Positions 28,357 through 37,827 of a DNA stretch of 64,000 bases are shown here, one piece after another. The notes beneath the pieces were generated by a model, which saw only the letters and a program-made list of their open reading frames with translations, had not been told where the DNA came from and did no database searches. The translations under genes were made by a program, and so were the position numbers. This stretch comes from Prevotella sp. oral taxon 299 str. F0039 (lineage in GTDB: Bacteria; Bacteroidota; Bacteroidia; Bacteroidales; Bacteroidaceae), in NCBI RefSeq assembly GCF_000163055.2, contig NC_022111.1, positions 1,550,001 through 1,614,000 on the forward strand, given 5' to 3'. The first letter of the stretch is position 1; every line of letters begins with the position of its first letter.

Positions 28357-29049
28357 ATGAAAAGATTAGTTATTGTCCGTCACGGAGAAAGTGAATGGAA
28401 CCAGAAGAATCTCTTCACCGGTTGGGTGGATGTAGAACTCTCTGACAATGGACGTGAAGAAGCAAAACGTGCTGGTAAGGCATTAAAAGAAGCAGGAATC
28501 GATTTCGATATCTGTTTTACATCTTACCTTAAGAGAGCAATTAACACACAACAAATCATTCTAAAAGAAATGGAACGTGAATGGTTGCCAGTGTTTAAGT
28601 CTTACAAACTTAATGAACGTCACTATGGTGCACTTTCTGGTTTGAACAAAAAAGAAACAGCAGAGAAGTACGGAGACGACCAAGTTAAGATTTGGAGACG
28701 TAGCTTCGACGTTCGTCCACCAATGATGGAAGAAGACAATCAATACAATTCGCTAAAGAATCCAGCGTATCGTAATGTTGATCCAGCTGAAGTTCCAATG
28801 TGCGAAAGCTTGAAAGACACAATTGCACGTACTGTTCCTTACTTCGAAAAGGAAATTAAACCTCTAGTAATGGAAGGTAAACGTGTAATGATTGCAGCAC
28901 ACGGAAACTCTCTACGCTCACTAATTAAGTACTTCGAAAACATCTCTGACGATGAAATCATCAACGTTGAGATTCCAACAGGTACTCCTTTAGTATATGA
29001 ATTTGACGATAATTTTAATGTAACCAATAAATATTATCTAGGCAAATAA
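28357..29049 (+). CDS. gpmA: 2,3-bisphosphoglycerate-dependent phosphoglycerate mutase
   Basis: This 230-residue glycolytic enzyme interconverts 3- and 2-phosphoglycerate. The phosphohistidine motif IVRHGESEWN (His9) is at the N-terminus, NERHYGALSGLNKKE provides further active-site residues, and IAAHGNSLRSLIKY the second His. It ends soon after YYLGK, so it lacks the 20-residue C-terminal tail of the E. coli enzyme; such shorter forms are common in Bacteroidales. The gene is monocistronic, with its own promoter and a large hairpin behind it. Confidence 0.95.
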   Translation: MKRLVIVRHGESEWNQKNLFTGWVDVELSDNGREEAKRAGKALKEAGIDFDICFTSYLKRAINTQQIILKEMEREWLPVFKSYKLNERHYGALSGLNKKETAEKYGDDQVKIWRRSFDVRPPMMEEDNQYNSLKNPAYRNVDPAEVPMCESLKDTIARTVPYFEKEIKPLVMEGKRVMIAAHGNSLRSLIKYFENISDDEIINVEIPTGTPLVYEFDDNFNVTNKYYLGK

Positions 29050-29133
29050 ATCATATGCCTTGCAACAAAAGCTTTTCTGTTAACCAAGATAAGCTAAGTT
29101 GTAACCCAAAGTTAATTAGTTTAGTTTAGTATA

Positions 29134-29185
29134 TCAACCCAGTTTGTATCAAATTGAAGTATTCGTTTGATGTGAATTGGGTTGA
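29134..29185 (+). terminator. Long hairpin downstream of gpmA
   Basis: Twenty-base arms (starting TCAACCCA and ending TGGGTTGA) pair with four or so G-T wobbles around a 12-base loop. A real T-run is missing (ATTCTTT follows), so it may be a weak terminator or a 3'-end stabiliser. Confidence 0.5.
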
Positions 29186-29374
29186 ATTCTTTAGGGTATA
29201 TGCCTATTTAAAGAAGATTCTGCCTGAAAATTTATCCTTTTTACTTTCCTATTGAAAAATACACACAGCGCCTTTGATATTCACTCTATATATTAATTAA
29301 GGTAAAGGCATAGGGTGTTTTAAGAGAATGGTATATTTTTTTTCGTAAAATAGAATATTTATTACGCAAATGCG

Positions 29375-29407
29375 TTTGTACGGATTGTGCGTAAATTTTT
29401 ATCTTTG
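29375..29407 (+). promoter_or_regulatory. Consensus promoter of PUL 2
   Basis: TTTG at 29375-29378, a 21-bp spacer and TATCTTTG at 29400-29407. The leader to the susC-like ATG is about 365 nt, unusually long. Confidence 0.65.
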
Positions 29408-29777
29408 CTTCAGAACTTTTGACGTAAGTAGTATTTTAGAAATAATTCAATAACAACCTAAACCTTAAACAATAAACAGAATGAGATGTTTGATTCTTAA
29501 ATAAAGAGATGATATATAGGACTTAAAGTTGATGACATATAGAACTCTAAACGAAGAACATTTATTTCATTTTATTATTATGAATACCATTTAAAGTAAG
29601 ACATAAGACAATAGCTAGAACAAGAAATCTTTTGAGAAATAATAAAAAAAGAACATGTAATATCATGTTGTAATAAAATTAGAGATATTAGAAAGTGAGA
29701 ATATCTATTTAATTTCTTTTTCGTTGCAATGTTTTGTCTATCTATTATGAAATCATAAATCTAAAAACCTCATATCA

Positions 29778-32700
29778 ATGAACAAACGAAGAGTTAAAAA
29801 AACAGTCTTAAGGCATAACCGTTTAGCATCGGTTTTGTGTACACTTGCAGTTTGTGCACCAATGAATGCCGTGTCAACAAGTATTTATTTGAACAGTAAC
29901 AACATTAATGTTCAGAGCCAAGACGTTATTACAGGAATGGTGGTAGATGAGCATGGAGAACCTATTGTAGGTGCTACTATCAGTTTAAAAGATGGTAAGA
30001 CCCTTGCAATTAGCGATGTAAATGGTAGGTTTTCTGTGAATATCGCTCCTGGAACAGAAATCAAAGTTTCGTCTATAGGCTTCATCTCTCAAACCCTTAA
30101 AGCAACAAAACAACAGAAGAATATCGTTTTGCGTGATGATAAACGATCTCTTAATGAAGTTGTTGTTATAGGTTATGGTAATCAAAGAAAGCAAGACCTT
30201 TCTACATCTATATCATCAGTAAAGCTTGATGATACAATGAAAAGTCGTCCTTCTAATATTGTTTCGATGTTACAAGGAACAATGCCAGGTGTAATGGTGC
30301 AAAATAATGGAGGTGATCCATTATCTACAGCATCATTATCAATTCGTGGTAGAGGTTCACGAGGTACCGACAATGATTATAATAGTGGTGATGGAGTATT
30401 GTATGTAGTTGATGGTGTGCCTGGTGCTCCATTCAATATTGAAGATATAGAAAGCATTACAATTCTTAAAGATGCTGCTTCTGCAGCTATTTATGGTGCT
30501 AGTGTAGGTTCTGGTGGTGTGGTAGTTATCACAACCAAACAAGCAAAAGCAGGAAAAGTACAAGTAAGTCTTAATATATCTAAGAGTATAAAGAATGCCA
30601 TGCACTTACCTTCTGTCTTGACATCTCAAGAATATAATAAGGTGTGGGGTGATGCAGTGCGTCTTTATGGTGGTGCTCTTCCTGCAACGGCAGATGCAAG
30701 TAAGTACGCTTATGGAGCTGTAACACGAACAGATTGGATTGATGAAATCTTCAGAAGAGGAACATTAGAACATTATGCTTTATCTCTTTCAGGAGGTAGT
30801 GATAATATAAAAGCATTGGCATCGTTTAACTTTGATAAAGACCAAGGTGTGCTTTTAAATACTTTTGCTCGTAAGTTTGGCGGAAAGGTGAATGTCGATT
30901 TCAAGTTAAATAATCGTGTTTCATTCTCAGAACAAGTAACCTATACCTTCTCTGATGGACAAGGTAATATTAATAAAGGACACGAAGGAGTACTTGCCAA
31001 TGCAATTTTCTTCCCTCGTTCTGCCACTGTCTACGATTATAGTAAAACTGGAGAGCCTCTTTATAACAACTATGGTGAGGCCTTATTCCATGGAACTTTG
31101 CCTCGATGGGCAGCAGCAGAAGGTGTTAGTGGATATGGAGAATTCCGCAATCCTGTGGCTCTTTTGAAACGATTAGACCAAAAACGTCCTACAAGTACTT
31201 TGTATTCTACAACAACATTACACGTTAAGCCTATTGCAAATTTAGATGTTCGCTCTCAGTTTACAGCAGGTATAACATCGGCTGAGATAGATAATTTTAG
31301 CCCTAAAGTACCTGAACCAGGTAATCCTTCTGATGAAAATCGTCACGATATAGAGCACTCAAGCTTGAATAACTGGTTATGGGAAACTACTGCAACTTAT
31401 TCAACTATGATTAAACAACATCATATTAGTGCAATGATGGGTTTAACAACAAAGTATGATAAATATAAGATGTATGGAGTTTATACTACCAATTATGATA
31501 GAGAAGGACGCCACGAGACTACTCTTCCACAAGCAAATGAATGGACAAAGTATAAACCTACTGAGCAAATATGGGAAGAAGCAATGCTTTCTTTCTTTGG
31601 AAGAGTAGGCTATTCTTGGAACGATCGCTATTTTGCAACAGCAAGTTTGCGTCGTGATGCCACATCTAAATTATATAAAGACAATAACTCTGGAGTTTTT
31701 CCAGCATTGTCAGCATCTTGGAAAATATCATCAGAGAAATTCTTTGAACCTCTTAAAAGTACTGTAAACTTATTGAAGCTACGTGCAGGATGGGGTCAAG
31801 TAGGTAATGTTGCACTTGTTCCTCGTTATTCATGGAATGTGCCAATGGGTAAGACAGAATGGCCTATTATCTACGGACGAAATCTTAATAAAGTAGTATA
31901 TGGTGTGTTTGCAGAATCAATTGGTACAAAAACTTTGAAATGGGAAACAACAGAACAATGGGGAGTTGGATTGGATGTAGGGCTTTTCAATAATGATTTG
32001 AACTTAACAGTAGACTACTTCAACAAACGAACAAAAGACCTTATAGAAAAAGTTCCCGTATCTTCTGTAGCAGGAATTGCAGTTGAACCATATGGAAATA
32101 TTGGCGATGTTGTGAATAAAGGTTGGGAGTTGAGCGCATCTTACCACAAAACTATTGGTGCTCTTACTTTCGGATTGAATGCAAACTTATCAACAGTTCA
32201 CAACGAAGTATTAGATCTTGGATCTAGAAAGACCCTAGAACATGATATCGTTGTAAACGGTCAACGTCCTCTTCGTTCTACAGTAGGTAAACCTTGGTAT
32301 TCTTATTATGTATTGAAAACAAATGGAATATTCCAAAGTCAAGAAGAAATCGACAATTATAAATGGATAGATCCTAAGACAGGATTAACCAATATGATTC
32401 AACCTAATGCTAAACCTGGTGATTTGAGATATGTAGATTTCAACAATGATGGTAAGATCAACTCGGATGATAATCAGTATATGGGTAGCTATATGCCAAA
32501 GATTACATTCGGATTTGGTGGAAACCTTAATTATAAGAATATCGATTTCAGTTTCCAATTCCAAGGAGTTGGCAAGTCAACTATCTACAATGCCTTCAAA
32601 CAAATGACCCTTACAGGTCGCCAACAAGGTGGTAATATGTTGAAGGACATACTTAATGCGTGGGATTATAACCACACTTCAGGTATACCTCGTTTAGCTT

Positions 32701-32987
32701 TAGTTGATGATGCAAATGGTAACTACACTAATCCTTCTGATTTTTATCTTGAGAATGGTAGTTATCTTCGTCTAAAGAACCTAACTCTTGGTTATACACT
32801 TCCTCAACAATGGTTGAATACTCTTGGTTTGAAGAAATCTACATTACGTGTTTATTTCAACTGCGAGAACCTATTCACTGTAACCGATTATACAGGTATT
32901 GATCCTGAAGTAGGTAACTTTGGTCTTGATGGAGGTGTTTATCCTGTATCTCGTTCATTTACACTTGGTTTTAATTTTGGTTTCTAA
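29778..32987 (+). CDS. SusC/RagA-type TonB-dependent transporter (PUL 2)
   Basis: This 1069-residue outer-membrane transporter has a signal region, a CarboxypepD_reg-like domain at about residues 50-125 (ITGMVVDEHGEPIVGAT), the TonB box region (NEVVVIGYG), a plug (LSIRGRGSRGTD...VLYVVDGVPG) and a beta-barrel ending in FTLGFNFGF. Unlike the SusC of PUL 1 it has no STN domain, so it should not be controlled through a FecR anti-sigma factor. The long leader with direct repeats could be the regulated part. The susD-like start follows 16 bp after the stop. Confidence 0.95.
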   Translation: MNKRRVKKTVLRHNRLASVLCTLAVCAPMNAVSTSIYLNSNNINVQSQDVITGMVVDEHGEPIVGATISLKDGKTLAISDVNGRFSVNIAPGTEIKVSSIGFISQTLKATKQQKNIVLRDDKRSLNEVVVIGYGNQRKQDLSTSISSVKLDDTMKSRPSNIVSMLQGTMPGVMVQNNGGDPLSTASLSIRGRGSRGTDNDYNSGDGVLYVVDGVPGAPFNIEDIESITILKDAASAAIYGASVGSGGVVVITTKQAKAGKVQVSLNISKSIKNAMHLPSVLTSQEYNKVWGDAVRLYGGALPATADASKYAYGAVTRTDWIDEIFRRGTLEHYALSLSGGSDNIKALASFNFDKDQGVLLNTFARKFGGKVNVDFKLNNRVSFSEQVTYTFSDGQGNINKGHEGVLANAIFFPRSATVYDYSKTGEPLYNNYGEALFHGTLPRWAAAEGVSGYGEFRNPVALLKRLDQKRPTSTLYSTTTLHVKPIANLDVRSQFTAGITSAEIDNFSPKVPEPGNPSDENRHDIEHSSLNNWLWETTATYSTMIKQHHISAMMGLTTKYDKYKMYGVYTTNYDREGRHETTLPQANEWTKYKPTEQIWEEAMLSFFGRVGYSWNDRYFATASLRRDATSKLYKDNNSGVFPALSASWKISSEKFFEPLKSTVNLLKLRAGWGQVGNVALVPRYSWNVPMGKTEWPIIYGRNLNKVVYGVFAESIGTKTLKWETTEQWGVGLDVGLFNNDLNLTVDYFNKRTKDLIEKVPVSSVAGIAVEPYGNIGDVVNKGWELSASYHKTIGALTFGLNANLSTVHNEVLDLGSRKTLEHDIVVNGQRPLRSTVGKPWYSYYVLKTNGIFQSQEEIDNYKWIDPKTGLTNMIQPNAKPGDLRYVDFNNDGKINSDDNQYMGSYMPKITFGFGGNLNYKNIDFSFQFQGVGKSTIYNAFKQMTLTGRQQGGNMLKDILNAWDYNHTSGIPRLALVDDANGNYTNPSDFYLENGSYLRLKNLTLGYTLPQQWLNTLGLKKSTLRVYFNCENLFTVTDYTGIDPEVGNFGLDGGVYPVSRSFTLGFNFGF

Positions 32988-33003
32988 TTTAAAACAATCT
33001 ATT

Positions 33004-34602
33004 ATGAAAATTCTTAATATAAAAAATATAATGGCATGCACTTTTGCATGTGTTATACTCAATGGCTGTAGCTTAGAGTACGAGCCTTATGGTGTTCAAG
33101 GCTCTGTAAACTTCTGGAAAACAGAAGCTGATGTAAACAAAGCGCTTGATGCTTTCCATGCTTTTACTTATGAAGAAGGCATTACAGGTCGTGGATTTAT
33201 GTGGTTTGAGAATTGTAGTGATAATCTTGTCACAGGTCGTCCCCAAGCAGAAGCAGCGCAAATCAAGAACTTTCAGATGTCGGCATCAAATGGTAGAGAT
33301 GCCAAAGACAATTGGCCCGCAATGTATCAGCTTATCGCTAAAGCTAATGATGTTTTGAGAAATGTTCCCAGTATGGATATCTCTGCGGAGGTAAAGAAGG
33401 TTGCTTTGGGGCAAGCTCATTTCTATAGAGCTTTTGCATACTTGTGGTTGGCACCTTATTATGGTGATAATGGTCCTAATGGTGGAATCCCTATTGTTAC
33501 CGAGAACACACCTACAGATGAATTAGATCAGCCACGTCCTGCTTCAGTTCTAGCGAATTATGATATGATTATTGAAGATATGGATAAGGCTGCAGCCTCT
33601 CTTCCTCTCTTTTCTCAGTTGAGTGAAGATGATTATGGCAGACCTCATCGTGCTGCTGCATGGGCTTTTGCTGCACGTGCAGCATTGTATGCAGCTCAGT
33701 GGGACGCTACATATTATCAAAAAGTAATTGCTTATTGCGATAAAGTTATCAATCTTACAGGAGCTGATAAAAGAGATCTTTATCCCGATTATACTAAGCT
33801 TTTCCGTCCTGAAAACAACTTCTGTGAAGAATATCTTTTCTCTCTTTTGGGCAATGCAACCGAAGGTCCAAAGTTTCATGGTATGTCTTTCCAGAATGGC
33901 GGATGGGGTTATTTCAACACATGGGGTTATTTCCAGCCTACACTAGAGTTGTATAAGGCTTTTGAAGCTGGTGATACACGAAGAGATGCAACCATTCTTT
34001 ATCCTGGACAACATATAACTTATATTGGTCATGATATTCATTTTGGAGTTTCACCTGCAGCTATTTCAAGTACATCGGGAATGACCTTTAGAAAGTTCAT
34101 GGCTCCTTTTGAAGATGCAGATTGTATTGGAAAAACCCTAAATCCTAGCGGAAACAATGCAAGTAACACTCTTGGAACTTGCCTTATTCGCTTTGCAGAT
34201 GTATTATTGATGAAAGCTGAGGCTTTAATTTGGACTCAGGGTGAAGGTAATGGTGAAGCAAAAGCGCTATTAAATAAAATTCGTCATCGTGCAGGACTCC
34301 CACAAAACTCTTCTGCAACCAAAGCAGAATTGAAGAACCAACGTCGTTGTGAGTTGGCATTCGAGTTCCAACCAAGTCGCCATCTCGATCTTGTTAGATG
34401 GGGAGATGCACAAACTGTTTATGCTAAACCATTGCATGGAATTGTTACAACCACAGATGGAACAACCATAACAAGTGTTACTGAAAAAGAAATTTGGCCA
34501 CAACGTACTTTCGATCCTGTAAAGAATCAAGTATTTGCAATACCCGCATCTGAGATTAATAAGAGTGTTTTGCACAACTTGAAACAAAATATGGGTTATT
34601 AA
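33004..34602 (+). CDS. SusD/RagB-type glycan-binding lipoprotein (PUL 2)
   Basis: The 532-residue protein has a lipoprotein signal with Cys22 (VILNGC). The helical SusD fold is indicated by GQAHFYRAFAYLWLAPYYGDN, IPIVTENTPTDE and the C-terminal RFADVLLMKAEALIW...NKIRHRAG with ELAFEFQPSRHLDLVRWGD. An upstream in-frame start at 32920 would overlap the susC gene and spoil the signal peptide, so the ATG at 33004 was taken. It pairs with the preceding SusC. A long imperfect hairpin lies between it and the next gene. Confidence 0.95.
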   Translation: MKILNIKNIMACTFACVILNGCSLEYEPYGVQGSVNFWKTEADVNKALDAFHAFTYEEGITGRGFMWFENCSDNLVTGRPQAEAAQIKNFQMSASNGRDAKDNWPAMYQLIAKANDVLRNVPSMDISAEVKKVALGQAHFYRAFAYLWLAPYYGDNGPNGGIPIVTENTPTDELDQPRPASVLANYDMIIEDMDKAAASLPLFSQLSEDDYGRPHRAAAWAFAARAALYAAQWDATYYQKVIAYCDKVINLTGADKRDLYPDYTKLFRPENNFCEEYLFSLLGNATEGPKFHGMSFQNGGWGYFNTWGYFQPTLELYKAFEAGDTRRDATILYPGQHITYIGHDIHFGVSPAAISSTSGMTFRKFMAPFEDADCIGKTLNPSGNNASNTLGTCLIRFADVLLMKAEALIWTQGEGNGEAKALLNKIRHRAGLPQNSSATKAELKNQRRCELAFEFQPSRHLDLVRWGDAQTVYAKPLHGIVTTTDGTTITSVTEKEIWPQRTFDPVKNQVFAIPASEINKSVLHNLKQNMGY

Positions 34603-34618
34603 TATAAATGAGTTAATG

Positions 34619-34667
34619 AGCAGTTGGAAAGACTTTCAAGGATAAAGAAAGGCTTTACCGACTGCTT
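34619..34667 (+). other. Intercistronic hairpin in PUL 2
   Basis: Arms AGCAGTTGG and CCGACTGCT enclose further pairing AAGACTTTC/GAAAGGCTT, giving about 18 paired positions with few mismatches. No T-run follows. Such hairpins after susD may protect the susCD part of the transcript or reduce read-through. Confidence 0.55.
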
Positions 34668-34700
34668 ATAAAACGAAATAATAAATAAAATTTCATCATT

Positions 34701-35513
34701 ATGAAAAAAATATGGATATTACTAGTTCTTGTCTCAGTTCTTAGTGTTCAGAACTTATTTGCACAAGATAAGATAAAAGTGATAACATTTAATATTCGTT
34801 CATTTGAACCCGATTTTGATGTTGCACCCTATGCAGAATTGTTGCGTAGTGAAGAGGCTGATATCATTTGTTTGAATGAAGTGGAAAATAGAAGCTCTCG
34901 TCAGCAACGTGATGGTAAATTCCGTGATGTTGTGGCAGAATTGGCGCAAAAACTCAATATGTTTGAAATCTTTGGATACTCTTATAACCTTGCCAACAAG
35001 AGAGGTGAGTATCCAGAAGAAAACTATCGTTATTCGCTTAACGAGCTTTATGGTAATGCCATCTTATCTCGTTATCCTATTTTGAATAGCAACTGTTTGC
35101 AACTTCCACGTCCTAAAGGTTCTGCCGATCAAAGAGGTGTAGTGTATGCAGATATTCTTCTTCCTACAAAAAAAATGTTCAGAATTGCAAGTACTCATTT
35201 AGATCACATGGGAGGACAGCTCGAACAGGCAGAGGTTCTTGTGTCAGATAAAGTATATACCTCATCTATTCCTATGATCTTAACTGGAGATATGAATCAA
35301 GGTCCTGGTTCTTCAGTGATTAATAAAATCGAAACAGCTTTTGAACGAATGGATAATGACAATGGAACTTATTTAGGATTGTCAAAAATTGATTTCATTT
35401 TTGGTTCAAAAGGCAAGTGGACTTTTGAGTCATGTCGTGTTCTCGACCGCTTTTTTAATGGCAAAGAACTTTCCGATCATTGTCCTGTTGTTTCGGTAGT
35501 AAAAATGAAATAG
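34701..35513 (+). CDS. Secreted EEP-fold hydrolase (PUL 2)
   Basis: The 270-residue protein has a signal peptide (VLSVQNLFAQD) and the motif series of endonuclease/exonuclease/phosphatase enzymes: VITFNIRSF, ICLNEVENR (metal-ligand Glu), ASTHLDHMG, LTGDMNQGPGS, KIDFIFGS and the last SDHCPVVSVV with the Asp-His pair. The family includes sphingomyelinases, inositol-phosphate phosphatases and nucleases. It differs strongly from the EEP enzyme of PUL 1 (different length and motif wording). Among phosphatase neighbours a role in removing phosphate groups from a glycan or lipid headgroup is likely, though not provable here. Confidence 0.85.
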   Translation: MKKIWILLVLVSVLSVQNLFAQDKIKVITFNIRSFEPDFDVAPYAELLRSEEADIICLNEVENRSSRQQRDGKFRDVVAELAQKLNMFEIFGYSYNLANKRGEYPEENYRYSLNELYGNAILSRYPILNSNCLQLPRPKGSADQRGVVYADILLPTKKMFRIASTHLDHMGGQLEQAEVLVSDKVYTSSIPMILTGDMNQGPGSSVINKIETAFERMDNDNGTYLGLSKIDFIFGSKGKWTFESCRVLDRFFNGKELSDHCPVVSVVKMK

Positions 35514-35605
35514 AATTGAGTTCACACATTGTATAATTTATATTCTATATCTTATCATTTTTTAAGTCAATTCCGCAGGTTCTAAAAGTCTTATCCATAT
35601 GCTCG

Positions 35606-35693
35606 AAAAAGCATTGATATTGCACTTCAAAAGCATTGCTTTTGCATGCTAAAAGAATAGCTATTACAGTCTAAAAGCAATTGTTTTGCAACA
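35606..35693. repeat. 22-bp tandem repeat element, four units (copy 4 of 7)
   Basis: Units start at 35606, 35628, 35650 and 35672, with cores AAAAAGCATTGATATTG, CAAAAGCATTGCTTTTG, TAAAAGAATAGCTATTA and TAAAAGCAATTGTTTTG. A weaker TAAAAG block at 35583 may be a decayed fifth unit. It lies inside PUL 2, about 90 bp after the EEP gene. Confidence 0.82.
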
Positions 35694-35759
35694 CCATAGT
35701 ACAGAGCATTGATGATAGATGAGATATAAGTAATGAATAATTAAAATAAAAATAACGAT

Positions 35760-36563
35760 ATGAAACACCTACATTTATTTTTCCTTTTCGGTGCACTTTT
35801 GTGTGCTTCTTGTATTCAAGAAGAGTGGGGCGTTATTCCTAATCATCAAGGAAGTGCTGAAGAAATAAAGGAATGGGATAAAAATAAAACAATTGATGTT
35901 TATGTTGTTTCTAACTTGAGCAATAATACAGAAACACAAATTGATGCTATAGCAAGCTTCTTTAATAACAAAGGCAAGGATTGTTCTATTGGCGTTGTTG
36001 AACGTTCGGATATTCAAAATTATCCATCGTATAGTGCTTGTAAGAATTTTTCTACAGATCTTGCAGTGAAAACTGCTCGTTTTGCATCATTTTCTCTTCA
36101 ACGTTATGCCGCAAACAACATTGAAGGAAGCACAATCTTGTTTAATCATAAATTGAATACAGAAGAAAGCTTTAAGGTAACTGATGATTGTTACATCAAA
36201 TTTGTGCCTATTATGGCTCAAAGCAATGTGCAATCGCCTGTAAAAATCCTTGTGCCTTTTGCCACAACACGTTTTTCTAGCGAAGAACAGATCAGAGCAT
36301 CTCTTCCAATACTTACTCGCTTAGAAGGTAATGGTTATGGAGCTGTCTTGGTGGGAACTGTGAAAAACCAATTAACCGAGAATCTTCGTTCTACAGTAAA
36401 GGAATTGAAAAACGTAAAAATAACCTTTGCAGTTAAAGAGGCAGATAAAGATTATGCTTTGTTTGTTATTGCTCCAACATCATGGATGTTGAGAAAAACA
36501 GATGAAACTAAATTGTCTGGAACATCAACTTATTGTCTTTCTATCGAGGCAAGTGTTAAATAA
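35760..36563 (+). CDS. Hypothetical lipoprotein of PUL 2
   Basis: The 267-residue protein has a lipoprotein signal, MKHLHLFFLFGALLCASC, with Cys18. I do not recognise the family. It looks alpha/beta rather than SusE/F-like: a Rossmann-like start (IDVYVVSNLSNNTETQIDAIASFFNNKG), then KTARFASFSLQRYAAN and FATTRFSSEEQIRASLPILTRLE. The N-terminal half may carry an EEP-like fold remnant because of its position next to an EEP gene, but the metal-binding residues are not evident. It is followed by a strong hairpin before the alkaline phosphatase gene. Confidence 0.65.
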   Translation: MKHLHLFFLFGALLCASCIQEEWGVIPNHQGSAEEIKEWDKNKTIDVYVVSNLSNNTETQIDAIASFFNNKGKDCSIGVVERSDIQNYPSYSACKNFSTDLAVKTARFASFSLQRYAANNIEGSTILFNHKLNTEESFKVTDDCYIKFVPIMAQSNVQSPVKILVPFATTRFSSEEQIRASLPILTRLEGNGYGAVLVGTVKNQLTENLRSTVKELKNVKITFAVKEADKDYALFVIAPTSWMLRKTDETKLSGTSTYCLSIEASVK

Positions 36564-36569
36564 TATATG

Positions 36570-36620
36570 ATCTTTTCTATCACTCTATGGCTTTTAGAGT
36601 GGTAGAAAAGATTTCTTCTT
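36570..36620 (+). terminator. Strong hairpin or attenuating terminator inside PUL 2
   Basis: Eighteen-bp arms (starting ATCTTTTCTATCACTC) with one G-T pair around a 7-base loop, followed by a broken T tract (TTCTTCTTCTC). It may end part of the transcripts before the phosphatase gene. Confidence 0.65.
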
Positions 36621-36644
36621 CTCATCTTTTCAAAACGAAAAAAA

Positions 36645-37772
36645 ATGAATTATCACGCAATCTCCCTTTGTACTCTATTTCTTTCCTTTGTTTTGGGAGT
36701 AAAAGGACAACAAAACACTACCCAAACATATACCTTAAAAACTCCTTATGCAGTGGAAAAGATAACTCCACCTAAAGGAAAAAAGGTGAAAAATGTCATC
36801 CTAATGATAGGTGACGGAATGAGTTTGATGCATATTTACACGGCATGGACTTGCAACAGAGGACAACTTTGGTTAGAGAATGCACAATATACAGGACTTT
36901 CTAAAACTCCTTGTCTCAATCGATTAGTGACCGATTCGGGTGCAGGAGGTACAGCATTATCGAGTGGAGTGAAAACTCGTTATCACGCAGTGGGCGTAGA
37001 TGGCGATGGAAAACCAGTACCTTCGCTTTGCAAGTTGGCGCAACAAAAAGGCAAGTCGGCAGGTATAGCAGTCACATGTCGTCTTTGGGACGCCACACCC
37101 GCAACGTTCTGTTGTCACAATAGCGACAGAGATAGAGAGCAAGAGATTGCTGCCGACTATGTAAATTGTGGTATTGACTATGCTTTTGGAGGCGGAGCGA
37201 AGTTCTTTGAACGGCGTAATGACGGAAGAAATCTATTTAATGAGCTTACCAAAAAGGGCTATCAGATAGCTCGTTCATGGGAAAGTTTGGAGAAAATAAA
37301 TAGTGGTAAGGTCTTTGCAGTACCTTATTTGGTAGACACTCCGCTACCAGATGAGCGTGGAGATTTGCTTGCTCGAGCATCATTAAAGGGCATTGACTTA
37401 CTTAATCAAAATAAAAAAGGTTTCTTTATGATGATAGAAGGATCGCAGTTAGATGATTATGGCCACTTTAATCAATTAGATATGCTCATGAAAGAAACGC
37501 ACGACTTCGACAGAACTATTGGTGCTGTGATGAAATGGGCGGCTAAAGATGGTGAAACACTTGTGGTTGTGACTGCCGATCACGAAACAGGAGGATTGAC
37601 ATTGTTAGGTGGTGACCTTGAAAAAGGCACTGTTACTTGTCATTTCTCAACCCGAGATCATTCTGGAACGATGGTACCTGTCTATGCATTTGGTCCAGGT
37701 TCAGAGCAATTTACAGGTTTTATGAATAATACCGACATATTTAAAAAGATTAAAAAGCTTCTAAAGCTTTAA
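36645..37772 (+). CDS. Alkaline phosphatase family protein (PUL 2)
   Basis: The 375-residue protein has a signal peptide (LSFVLGVKGQQ) and the alkaline-phosphatase pattern: KNVILMIGDGMS with the metal-binding Asp, TDSGAGGTALSSG with the nucleophilic Ser, MMIEGSQLDDYGH and VTADHETGGLTLLGG with Asp and His metal ligands. It would release inorganic phosphate from phosphomonoesters in the periplasm. Length is short compared with E. coli PhoA but normal for this clade. It lies between a lipoprotein and a GH63-like hydrolase, both on the same strand. Confidence 0.93.
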   Translation: MNYHAISLCTLFLSFVLGVKGQQNTTQTYTLKTPYAVEKITPPKGKKVKNVILMIGDGMSLMHIYTAWTCNRGQLWLENAQYTGLSKTPCLNRLVTDSGAGGTALSSGVKTRYHAVGVDGDGKPVPSLCKLAQQKGKSAGIAVTCRLWDATPATFCCHNSDRDREQEIAADYVNCGIDYAFGGGAKFFERRNDGRNLFNELTKKGYQIARSWESLEKINSGKVFAVPYLVDTPLPDERGDLLARASLKGIDLLNQNKKGFFMMIEGSQLDDYGHFNQLDMLMKETHDFDRTIGAVMKWAAKDGETLVVVTADHETGGLTLLGGDLEKGTVTCHFSTRDHSGTMVPVYAFGPGSEQFTGFMNNTDIFKKIKKLLKL

Positions 37773-37827
37773 GTAAGAACCCTTTTTTAGGCAAGAAACT
37801 ATTGAAGAAATACACGTAAAGTAGCTT

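Larger units (their letters stand above)
29050..29777. other. Long intergenic region: gpmA 3' hairpin, PUL 2 promoter and leader
   Basis: This 728-bp region holds a long hairpin (29134-29185), a consensus promoter (29375-29407) and a 370-nt leader of the second susC. The leader has an imperfect direct repeat with a 23-bp period (GATGATATATAGG at about 29508 and GATGACATATAGA at 29531) and a small hairpin AACATG/CATGTT at 29652-29669. No coding frame is credible. Confidence 0.65.

Noticed and set aside
32920..33003. Upstream start for the second SusD-like protein
   Set aside because: It would overlap susC by 68 bp and put 28 extra residues before a clear lipoprotein signal that starts at 33004.
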